Of a DNA stretch of 64,000 nucleotides, positions 11,901 through 21,900 are shown piece by piece. The stretch is from positions 2,232,001 through 2,296,000 of the forward strand of contig QCXZ01000075.1 of the NCBI GenBank assembly GCA_025024175.1, given 5' to 3'. Below the pieces are notes generated by a model. It worked only from the letters and a program-made list of their open reading frames with translations, searched no databases and had not been told where the DNA came from. The stretch comes from Rhyzopertha dominica. Its lineage: Eukaryota; Arthropoda; Insecta; Coleoptera; Bostrichidae. Each line of letters begins with the position of its first letter. Position 1 is the first letter of the stretch. The position numbers were made by a program, and so were the translations under genes.

Positions 11901-14900
11901 TTAACGAAATTGTTAAAGTTCGATTAAGAATTTACTGTATTTTGCCTTACTGTCGTCTTTTGTTTGCGACGATTTAATTTTATTTAACATTTAAATAAAC
12001 TGACCCTAAGTATTTAACAAGTATACCCGGTGTCAAAGTAAGGGTGGACAGAGCCTGTATCTCGAAGGTGGTTTAAGGTAGAGGTTTGTGATAACAAATT
12101 TTATGACAAAGGTGACATCCTAGAATTCAAATAAAATAACTTCAAGCTTTCAAGCAAAAATAGAAGAATACCGTTTTTGTAAAAAAAAAAGTTGAACGAA
12201 AAAATCAAATTACTTGAAATTACTACATAATTCCACACAACTTTCGCTCAAGGAATTTGACTGAATAAGACGTATTTTTAATTCTTTGTATCTTAAGTGA
12301 TGGCACGGAACAAACCTAGCGAAATTGTGTTTGAACGAAATGTGAATGCCATTTTACCAGTCCCTAAAAATTTTGTGGCAAAATCATTAGAATGTAATAA
12401 GTTTATCAAAAAAGGTCTAGAAGAAAGGCAGTCAAGGTACAAACACTACCATGATCAATATGAGCACAATAAACCTCTTATATTTAGAGATGGGGAGGTA
12501 GTGTCATAAAAGATAAAGTTAACGATATGACTGAAGCCCAAGTTGTCCGTGAATAAGAGGGATGGCAGGATATATCCTAGTGACAGAGCCACATATGTCA
12601 TCTTAGTCTTGTATTGGTCCAGGAATGTTATAATAAACCTTTATTTGTAATTCATCGTGGATCATTATTACATATTTGACAGGGTCAAAAACAAATTTAT
12701 TTAATGTTTGTAGTATTTTTGGTTATTATATGCCCTCTTGCAGCGAGCTTGACTTGAAACTTGAAATTATTTTGGTTAAATTCTACGATACCACATTTGT
12801 CATAAAATATTTTACTTTAAACTTCTACGTTGAACTATCTCCGAGATATAGCCAAAAAGTTTTATAACTTTGTGGTAGCTAAACATCCGACAAAGGACAA
12901 GTAGAATTTTTTTTACTTTAAAAACCAGAAAGACACAATATCAAGTAGAATTTCTCAAAACAGGACAGTAGGCGATCATATATTTGGATGATTTAAAATT
13001 TAAGAATTTTATGATTACAAGTATCGCTAGTTGCAACGTGCTTGAGAGAATACATGCGTAGAATGGGAATTATCAAAATTTGTTACACGCGCTTCGCTGC
13101 GATAATCACAAAATGTAAAAAAAACTCACCTCTACCACAAACTGCAAGTCTCCCATCAGGCAATCCTGTAACAATAAAAAAAATCGGGATTTGTAGCTTT
13201 TCGTCGTTTAAGTCATTATTTCTGCAAGAATTTGTAGAATTTGCTATAAATAGTACATCGTAACAAATATAGCTCTTAAATAAATGGATTTTCTATAGTT
13301 GTACCAGGGCATATTGATATCTAGTTCGCTTGGACACTTCTAGTAAACAAAATTTAATTCGGTTGCTATGCAAAAGACCGACCATTCTGTGACCCTATTT
13401 AATCTCGTCTAATCTCTTCTTGTGATGGGTCAAATTAATAAACAATTATTTACTTCTTGTCTGTCACCAGTTGAATTTTTGTAATTTCTCGTATTTTTCG
13501 TTTGTTAGCTGTTATTAGTTTTATTTGCGTTACGTAAGGTGTGTTTTAAAATAGCAATAAATTTTGGAAAAACAACAAATTGAAATATACTTATAGCACT
13601 TACTTAATACAAAAATGTGGAGACCATGGATTAGGGTGGATGTTTCCTACCCACAAGAAGGTGGGTTGTTGAAGAAGTCAAAATAGGGGATGAATCATAA
13701 TCATTTACCACCTGAAGCTAAAGAAACAGTTTTGAATGTGACGAACACGTCAAAGATGCAGAGGGACCAGTAGAATGACCAAAATTTCACAATCAACTAC
13801 GTGAAATATAGCTGCAAATGGAATTCAGGACAGAAAAGTGCGAAAAGACGTTGGTTCGTCGAGAATTGTCAGAGATGACCAAGCAAATTTAATACGAGAG
13901 CTAATATAACATAATACGTGAGCTAAAAATTAACTGCTGTGAGAAGGATTTACTTAATTTTTTAAGAAAAATGGAGTGTCATTATAAGAAAATTAATAAA
14001 CGGCAAGTACTTATGATATCTCCACGAATTTTGTAATGGCAAGTAAATTACTTAAACCAAATTTAAAAAAACAGTCATATATGTGGACGAAAATTGGTAT
14101 GACTCCCATGACTCCAATAAGAGTAACAAATGCGTGTAGAATGTACCAACGTCACCTGGTAAAAGNATAATTATTCTATAGTACATGTATGGGTGGAAGA
14201 TGCATTATTCCTATTTGCCAAAAAAAGGAAGGACGCAAAGGTAGATCACTACGAAAGTATCACGACTGAAGTTTTTACGTCTTCAAATAAAGGACAAATC
14301 AATGATTTTTTTAAACGTGACGTATTTTGAATAATGTTGTACAAAGAAACAGCTCTTACAGGTTGCAAAGACAAAATGTTTTGCTAAAACATTCCGATTT
14401 GAAAGTTTAGCTAAAGGGCATGGATACACATGGATCACTGTATATTTCATTAAGTCATGTAAGGAGGCAAAAATATTGCACCAAAATTTAGTGAGAGCAC
14501 CATTACAAACTATCCACGAAGAAGTTGCGAAAATCACAGCAAATAGTTGGTCTAACAGACGATGACAGTGTTTTTTTAAGTGACTAAAGTCTAATTTTAT
14601 GAAGTTGGTATGACAGCGAGAAGGTAAAAAAGTGCCGTTCTCGGACCCAGGAAGCTTTTACCCAAAATCATTAGGTAATCAAACTGCAAACTGCTGCATT
14701 CAATGCATCAACAGGTGTAGCTCCGCTATAAAGTCAGGACAAACCAGTTTTTGAAAGGCGGCAGCTCTTTAATTTGCTTCAACTATATCATTTCGAAATA
14801 AACGCAATCTATCGAACATTCTAGACTGCTGTACTTACAGTTTCCGGTAGTGAAACACCAACAATATCCTCTTGCCCCCAAGTGTCCAATAAGTCACAGT

Positions 14901-17900
14901 CACTAACCACTGATCAGTTCAGTCAAAATTGCACTTTTCAGTCACTACCGTACCGAAAAATCACTGCATAAATAAAACTAATTCGGCCGGCAAACCGCAA
15001 ACAACTGAACGAGTTGTGCGCACTTGGACTCGATTCGCTAGCAAAAAGCACAGCACACTCAGAAAAACAGGCGACAAAAAACTGTTTTCAACTTAAGCGA
15101 CGTTCGAACTGGAAAGGAGAAGCGTTTTTTGTTCGCATTTTTGCACGTAGCACCAGGTCATGTGTTCGTGCGGTGGTGAGATACGCGGTGCGTTTAAAAA
15201 GTCGTGGGGTTATTAAAATAGGCAAATTAAGACTAGAAAATTTGACGACGTGCAAAGCGAAGATACTGTACGAGAATTTAAGCTTTTGCGTTTAAATATA
15301 GTGATGGGTTAACTATAAATTAATATTCCACTATTTCCTACAAAATGTTGATTATTTAAGGCCATAATTGTGTACTATAAACAGATGAGAAACTTTTGCT
15401 TTGATTACGTAAGGTTTGTGAAGTATTTAAAAGAACCTTTGGTTTAGCACTGATAATCTCATTAATACCTTTTATTCGGTATTAAATGCACCAACTGAAG
15501 ACAGTAATTTGAATTCAGGATTTCAGGATTCATATGTAATTACAATATTTCGTGATAATCAGTAAACATAAATAGACTAATAACAAGCATAATGAAGGAA
15601 ATAGCACTAAACTGACGATTCAAGGAGGTTGCAAATTGCTTTTTGTTTAAAAATGTAAGATTTTTTAGATAATGGTATTAAATTACAGACCAGTAGCTTA
15701 AATTTGAATGGAGAAAATATTTTCATTTAAATTATTTTGGAAGGTTTTCAAGTTCATTGTAAAGTAAGTATACTTACTTTTTACAAAAAAAAAAGTGATA
15801 AGTATTTACGTTACATATTATTTTATTACCAATTTAAAAAAAACATAATACACTTCTTTCTTGGTCATTATGTGTTTGTTGTTACACATTTGTAGAAAAT
15901 AACTAAGTTTCATTTTTAGATAACCCTAATTGCCACTTTTGCACAATATATCACCAAAACAGAAGTACCACAAGATAAAGCAACTTGCTTATTTTTGTCC
16001 TTAAAGAGGTGGTGGTAGATGAAATAGTTCAACCTCTACAGGATCATGTAATAAATAATTATTTGGCAAGTTTCCATATACAACAAAGTTTGAGACTGGC
16101 TGAAATAATTTATTACACAAAGGTTCTTCAGAAGACTGTAAAAATTTGAGACATAGGAAGTCAGTTACATTATTCTAATTCAAAGTTTTGTAATTGACTT
16201 CCTATTACCCAAAATAACATATGAACAAAGTTTAGGACAAAAAAAATATACATTATTTAGAATTTATCAATTTTTAATTCCACATTTTCTTCTCATACCA
16301 GTAATATATGTTCCTATATCATCAACACTTTCAAATTTTTTAAATTTTAACTGATTCAACAATAATAAATAAAGTCACAACAAGTACACAGATGCCCTCA
16401 AATCTCCCTGATAAGTGGCAAGTTTTTGCATCAGCTTTGCATGATTATGTGCAAAGTTTAGTTCTTACATAACCCAAAAAGAAAGCTGGGATCCTGGGAT
16501 AACGATGGAAATACAACGACAATTCTTCTTTTACAAAACAGCACTACTTAATAATAATTACTACACCAATATGTTCCAAAATTATGTTATTTGAAAGCTT
16601 GTGATATAAGGTATTTTGATTCAAGATAGTAGTGGTCATAGTTGAAATTTCCTTTTTATATTTTAGGGCTCTTCGACCTTTATTATTCAATTAAAAACAC
16701 CCTTTTCTCCAAAGTCAAGCTTTCAATCTTTAATTTAGATCTTCATCAAGACAACTACAATATAATACAAGACAAAGTTACTTACTATTAATAAATACAA
16801 TGGTGTTACAGGAACCTTGAGATTATACAGTGATTGTTATTTCTTGTATAAATTGTATACGAAATTATAAGACGTAGTGTCAAATTCAAATTTCAAAACT
16901 GCCAACCAATACTACCACTCTGACAATATGATCAACTGTTAATTTTAAATTATTTAAAAAAAATAAAATTGATAAAAATGATGTAATAACTAAAATTTGT
17001 AAAAGTGTAGGTCAAAAATAATCTGGAAGGTAAACCTCACAATTAACAATTATTTTAACATAAAATATTAAGTATATTTGTTTGAGAAACACCTTAGGGT
17101 GTACAGGAATCTTTTTATCTTTCAGACAAGCATTCATTTATTTCTAAATATTCAGTAGTTTTTAAGTGTTGCTATTTTTTTTTAAACAGGTGTGTCTCGT
17201 TCTATTGTTATCTTGCAAAGATTACACAGAGATTCCTAAGATTACATTATGGATTTCATGAGATTACACTGGTCTTGTGCCAGGATTACATGAAGTGATT
17301 ACCCCCTCAATAATTCGTAATTATTTGCATTATTTAAAATATGTCACAAGGCCCACCAGGGTCGACAGAGTTGTCTTATTTATTTCAAGGAATACCCCAT
17401 TACTTACCTGATAACAATGATCTCATGTAATTGTCTAAACTAATATAAAAAAAAACATTCAATTTATCTAAATCATGTTCCATATGTTTCTCTTTTAGTT
17501 ATAATACATTGTTTAAATAGTGATAAAAGTAATTTTTTAAGAACGTTTGTGAGCTTAAAAAAATGTTTTCGATGAGTTTATCTATGACACCATATCAATC
17601 CTAAAAAAAATAATGCAATTCTTTATTGCATTAAACAATACAAAGACAAGGAACTACTGACTTTTGTACCTTCTTTTAGCATTTTGTTACTTAAATGTAT
17701 TTTATGTAAGAGTGAGACAATATTTTAATTATTCTTTTTGTTTGTAGAATGTAATTTGGATACCCATTTCCACTGTGGAAATCAAACTTCCTGCATAGTG
17801 AAAAATAAAAAATGTGACGGAAGATTGGACTGCTGGGATAAGAGTGATGAAAAAGACTGCAACAGAGGTACGTTCTAATTTAGTACTAAATAAAATATTT

Positions 17901-18747
17901 ATGGGTTAGTTGCCGAATATCATCAATTTCTAATTGCAGAAATTACTTTTTCAGCTTTATATTGTAAAAATATGTATTATTTGTATTAAAATTAGCACAT
18001 CAAAGCAATAAAAGTATATAAAATGCTCTGTATAAACACTGTTCATTACAATATTTAGTGAAACTTTCATATACAAAGCATATTAATAAAGTAAGGACCA
18101 TCTGTGTATATTTAAATATTGCAGGGTCAGAACAAAGCTGTAGACATACAGCGCCATCTCTTGACTGTCTGTGAAGGCACCAAACTGACTGTTGTTTCCA
18201 GTTGCCATGTGCAAGTGCATTTTTTTATTTATTATTAGCACAAAATTGCAGTTTAATATGACATATTATTACTATAATTAGGTTATTTCTTAGCAGCATT
18301 GACATTATTTAATTTTCGAGAAATAAATGTTTGTTACTCTTTTTACTGTTGTCAAACTTGCTTCCTGGGCAAAGCAGCTGGTGCAGTGGTAGAAAAAGTT
18401 GCTTAGAAGTGAACTGTGATTACGTGGAAAAATTAAATACGTTTGTAGGAAACTAAAATTGTGAATATAAGATATCTTCTTTTATAACAAGACGGTCCTT
18501 ACTTTACAAATATGCCAATAATTAATGAAGCTACACTTCTAGATTCCAACTTCTGCTTGAATGTTTAAAAATATATACCATCCCCATTAAAAAATTCAAT
18601 ATTCACTCCCAGTTTGTTAATTCCTTTTCAGATTGCAGCGAATCAGAACTTCCGTGCCAGAATGGCCAGTGCATAGCAATTCGTCGATTCTGCGACGGCA
18701 ACTTCGACTGTTTCGACAAGTCCGATGAACCGTGGGGCTGCACGTGA
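2905..18747 (+). CDS. Secreted/mucin-like protein with three LDL-receptor class A modules (3' part of gene)
   Basis: Five exons are supported: 2905-3512, 8342-8530, 8929-9067, 17748-17867 and 18632-18747 (stop TGA). All junctions are GT-AG and keep phase. The first visible exon starts in mid-codon, so 5' exons lie outside the window or were missed. Domain order: a Thr/Pro-rich, mucin-like stretch; a long Glu/Asp run; a Pro-rich run; a Cys-rich segment ([11 protein letters not shown]); then three LDLa repeats with the Cys and acidic calcium-binding pattern ([49 protein letters not shown]). The protein stops right after the last LDLa, with no membrane span, so it is probably extracellular. The N at 3291 falls in the acidic run. 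Introns 1 (4.8 kb) and 3 (8.7 kb) are full of transposon remains. Poly(A) signal at 18828-18833. I do not recognise the orthologue; LDLa modules usually bind ligands or calcium. Confidence 0.8.
3541..4760 (-). mobile_element. Truncated Penelope-like element (RT tail plus GIY-YIG) with inverted terminal duplication
   Basis: On the minus strand, 4718 to about 4314 encodes the end of a Penelope-type reverse transcriptase ([26 protein letters not shown]). After a frame break, 4257 to about 3800 encodes a GIY-YIG domain ([20 protein letters not shown], then EHIRATRL). A stop interrupts it, and the typical PLE tail ([16 protein letters not shown]) continues behind the stop. The element is therefore dead. 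The DNA at 3541-3635 is an imperfect reverse complement of 4651-4760, so the insertion is bounded by inverted copies of one segment. It sits in intron 1 of the LDLa gene. Confidence 0.75.
4771..8330. other. Rest of LDLa-gene intron 1, AT-rich, no gene recognised
   Basis: This stretch contains only short, low-complexity reading frames. Between about 6540 and 8230 words such as CAAACAAAT and its complement recur, suggesting decayed repeats. A block at 6418-6475 (phrase AACCGCAACTCTCTAGCATT) recurs in modified form at 24826-24880. An end-like CACCCTGTAC occurs near 8255. No exon with good splice sites was found. Confidence 0.4.
9534..11752 (+). mobile_element. Tc1/mariner-type DNA transposon with long terminal inverted repeats, inactivated
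   Basis: The element starts TACAGGGTGATTTTTTGAAA and ends with its complement, and is flanked by TA on both sides, as expected for a TA target duplication. Inverted similarity extends inward for over 200 bp (9534-9755 against about 11505-11752) and weakly to about 9860/11310. Inside, a plus-strand transposase reads from about 10090 to 11167: an N-terminal helix-turn-helix region, [22 protein letters not shown], and [12 protein letters not shown], the catalytic landmarks of the family. At least two frameshifts (near 10270 and in the T-run at 10553-10560) and three in-frame stops (10877-10940) kill it. It lies in intron 3 of the LDLa gene. Confidence 0.85.
12297..12509 (+). pseudogene. Fragment of an LTR-retrotransposon integrase C-terminal region
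   Basis: The 70-residue frame begins [14 protein letters not shown] and continues with [23 protein letters not shown] and a final RDGEVV. This matches the layout downstream of the integrase core in Ty3/Gypsy-type polyproteins: a P-x-E-x-x-F-x-R block, a Tyr-rich helix, then a G-D/E-x-V strand. No LTRs, protease or reverse transcriptase are nearby. The assignment is from motif memory and is tentative. Confidence 0.45.
12510..13613. other. Intronic spacer, no feature recognised
   Basis: AT-rich sequence in intron 3 of the LDLa gene. The short open frames have no recognisable motif and no convincing splice context. Confidence 0.3.
13614..14580 (+). pseudogene. Degenerate Tc1/mariner transposase, copy 2
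   Basis: It begins MWRPW, matching MFRPW of copy 1. Near 14080 it reads [10 protein letters not shown], equivalent to DETWYDTHE of copy 1. Later it has KGHGYTW, equivalent to KGHGHIV, and an [10 protein letters not shown] segment equivalent to EVSSITKELW. Stops and frameshifts are frequent and an N is at 14166. It is a more decayed relative of the element at 1077-2347 and sits in the same orientation. Confidence 0.6.
14640..15260 (-). other. GC-richer island, possible LTR/leader or promoter
   Basis: Base composition changes here: CG dinucleotides are frequent in an otherwise AT-rich intron. On the minus strand there is an arthropod initiator-like TTCAGTT at about 15010, followed by CAGT/GACTG-rich leader sequence and then GGAAACTGTAAGTAC near 14850, which looks like a splice donor. 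This could be the LTR plus leader of a BEL/Gypsy-type element or a genuine promoter with a first exon. No long open frame supports either. The 93-residue plus-strand frame here has no recognised motif. Confidence 0.3.
15300..17740. other. LDLa-gene intron 3, no exon recognised
   Basis: AT-rich with many short homopolymers. Near 16721-16750 the minus strand has a TGATGA, short hairpin, GAAA arrangement (see findings). No gene or complete element was recognised. Confidence 0.35.
18087..18506. mobile_element. MITE with 13-bp terminal inverted repeats
   Basis: TAAAGTAAGGACC at 18087-18099 is exactly complementary to GGTCCTTACTTTA at 18494-18506, and a few more bases match inward. The roughly 420-bp interior has no open frame, so it is a non-autonomous element. 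It lies in the last intron of the LDLa gene, between exons 4 and 5 of the visible set. Confidence 0.6.
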
Positions 18748-18788
18748 CAAACAACAACAACAACGCCTCTTGTAGGACAACAAAAAAC

Positions 18789-18833
18789 TTTATTTTACTT
18801 ACAAATTAAAAACTGTACGAAAACAGCAATAAA
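18789..18833. terminator. Interleaved poly(A) signals of two convergent genes
   Basis: The plus strand has AATAAA at 18828-18833, 81 bp after the LDLa-gene stop. The minus strand has AATAAA at 18789-18794 (plus-strand TTTATT), 121 bp after the codanin-1 stop. Because each signal lies in the other gene's 3' side, the two 3'UTRs should overlap. Confidence 0.55.
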
Positions 18834-18914
18834 AAATATAAAACGACCATGTACACTTACAATAAAAACGGACTTAAAAACAAACACGGATTCAGTCAAG
18901 GTATAAAAATAAAA

Positions 18915-21900
18915 TTAGATAAAATCCTCGGAGCTCACACAGCATTCTGAAAGAAACTCGATCAGCAAAGTGAATTTGTTTGATTGGTGCCCCGAATCTG
19001 TGTAAAGTTTGATTAAGGTGTTGAAACAACTGGATAATAGTTGCAAGGTGTTCTGAAACGAAAGGAGACAATTTGAATGAACAAAAACGTTACAAAACAA
19101 AATCTACTCTAACAATTAACTATCTGATTGTAGTAAACATTCTTTTTGCTCCTTTTAACATATCAGGTTAGTCAAAAGTATGAAGTAACTACTGCCATCT
19201 ATTCATATCAAATATATTCGCTATTGGAATACAGAAGGACAAATATTCATTGTGATTAATGCCACGATTTTTTCAAAACTCAAAAGTAAAGAATATACAG
19301 AGTCTCAATATTATTTTTCGATTAATTGGGTAAAATTTTCCCAAAAAAGGCTTATTCATGTGTGCCAAATTTGAAGATAATTTATACACAGACAAAAAAG
19401 TTATAAAAAAATTATAATAAGGGGTGACTTCACTTTTTTCGCAACATTTCCGGACACCCTGTATAAATCATTATTTTTTTGTCTTTTTTCATAGTCAAAG
19501 TTACATTTCCCTTTATTTAATGTATTCAATACAAGTATTAAGAGACGGATTAGTGGAGCCTAAAATTTGATTCTAAATCAAAATAATATGATTGCCTTAA
19601 TTTGCTATAACCAAAAAATCGAGTATTGGCTGTGTGAAAAAACTTGAGACTTATGTGAAAAAAATTACTTTTTCCATTTCATCATTCAAGTTAAATCATA
19701 ATAATAAATAATAATACAAACCTGGTCCCATTCTCTCCTGAAAATGGCCACCGCCTGTTCTTCGAAGCTCTCACACTCCATCAAGTTTTCTTTCAATAAC
19801 AACACTAAAAATTTTGCTAGAACATTCCACGCCCTCGCTGGATTACTTGACTGCGCTAGCATCATTATATTTCTCAGACATATCACAGACTTAAAAAGCA
19901 TGGTCTTGTCACCTGTATACAACTTCCAAATGTCGACAAATTGTTTCAATACACTTTCATCGTCCATTATGCTAGTGTTATGTGTAACTAGAAAAAAAAA
20001 TTAAGATACTTTTCACTAATTTAAATTACTTTTATTTTCAAAATGACGATAATGAATATGAAAACTAACATCTGTCTGTCATATTTTGAAATCTGTTTAA
20101 GTCAAAATGACACAATAGCAATTCTAATTCTGTTAGATCAATGTTGCATAATGTTAATATATTTTACAGCCAAAATTGAATTAAATTTTGAATAACCTAT
20201 ATATAATTTTGAGAATTGCACTGTGTTCCAATGCAAACACTTCTGTAATAACCTGCTACCACAAAAAGAAATGTTTNGTGCTGTTTAAAATAAAGACAAA
20301 AAAAAATTAGTGTGTTCTTTACTGTCAATACTTACATTAATTCACAATAAAGAAAATTCTGTTTGTTCTATGCCAGTAAATTTTCATAAACAATTATTTT
20401 AATAACAATTCCAAAAGAAGAAAGAGAATAAAGCAATTATTATTAGTAATATTTTCTGAATGCAATTTACTTACCCAATAAAAGAGCTAAGTCAACAAGA
20501 AGGGTATTCAACGAATTCAAAATACAATCATTAACATCACAACGTTCCGTAATAGTTTGCCTAGTCTTGTTTAAAATATTTACAACGGAAGCAACGTTAA
20601 CATCTTCAGAATGCTCTAAACAATCCCAGGTACACTTCTGCAAATTTAAATTGTTTATGAAAAAGAATCTCAAACAACTGTTTTTGCTTACTCTAATTAA
20701 TTCTAGTAGATGAGCCCCACTTAAGGCATCTGGATTATGTGAAATGTCTCGCCCCGACTGGGGGTAACATGAAGGTGATTTTTTCCTTTGGTCTCTTGGA
20801 TGTGTTGAGCACAAATCGATGGATTTCCGTTTCGAACTCCTTCAGGAAAATCACTGGTAACATATTAAATCAGTGTTCTGAAGCAGAACATTTTTAGTAA
20901 ACCTGTACCTGGTATTATGTGCGAATTCATCCATTCTTCTATTCTTTCCGTACACATCCTTTTTGCTATCACCGAACACGCATCTCTTGTTTGGGGTAAG
21001 ATATCTAAAGCTAGGAGCCCTGATATCGTCATGGGCAATCTCTCCACTAAGATTTTGTCAACTTCTTCTCTGCACAACTTCTTTAAGTTGTTCAAACATG
21101 CTGCAGCAAATTCCGTAGCTTTTGAATTCATCAATTTCTAAGACAGAAAAGGGGCTTGGTTTTCTTTGGAGCAGCTTAAAATTAATGTTATCAAAGGAGA
21201 GAAGGCAAGAACAGATAATGAAATTATTAAATTCAAATTGCAAACAAACTGTCAAATCCTAGACACAACAACATATCGAATAATACATAAAAATTATTAA
21301 CTAATAGTAGTTGTCTATCTTTTTATCTTTTAATTTGTTTGTAACAAAATCTGTAGTATGAACATATTAATTTCAAATTCAATTCAATTGGCTTGCTCTT
21401 GTACGAGCATGATATTGAATCTCCTACGGAAATTTTCAAACTTTTACGAAAAATCAGTTGATGTCCGAACATTTTTGTGTTAGGGCTTGTATACAACTGA
21501 TAGCAACAACTAACATTTGTTAAATATAAATATAGATTGCATAATGGATAAGGGAAAGTCTACTGGTGGAATTGATATAAATTAAAAACAAAAAAAGGCC
21601 CCAGGATTGATCACCATGGGCTTCATAATATATTTCATATTCGAGATGAAAAATAAAATAAGAGTAAACACTGTATAAAAAGCTTTCTCAGTTTTTAAAT
21701 TTTCTAGGTGGCTTTTTGGTAATGAGTTATGACACATATGATAGTAAACACCAATAAAAGTTTTTAAGATGAAAGAAGTAAATGTTGAAAATTTCGAGAG
21801 AAAAATAAGATTTGAAGTTCTTGTATTACTTTAACCCCATAAACAATAACTATCAAGACTTACCACATCTTTGGAACTATCCTTGCATCCTGAAATTTTG

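Noticed and set aside
15014..15295. 93-codon plus-strand frame in the CG-rich island
   Set aside because: No known motif; better explained as chance openness in a CG-rich segment.
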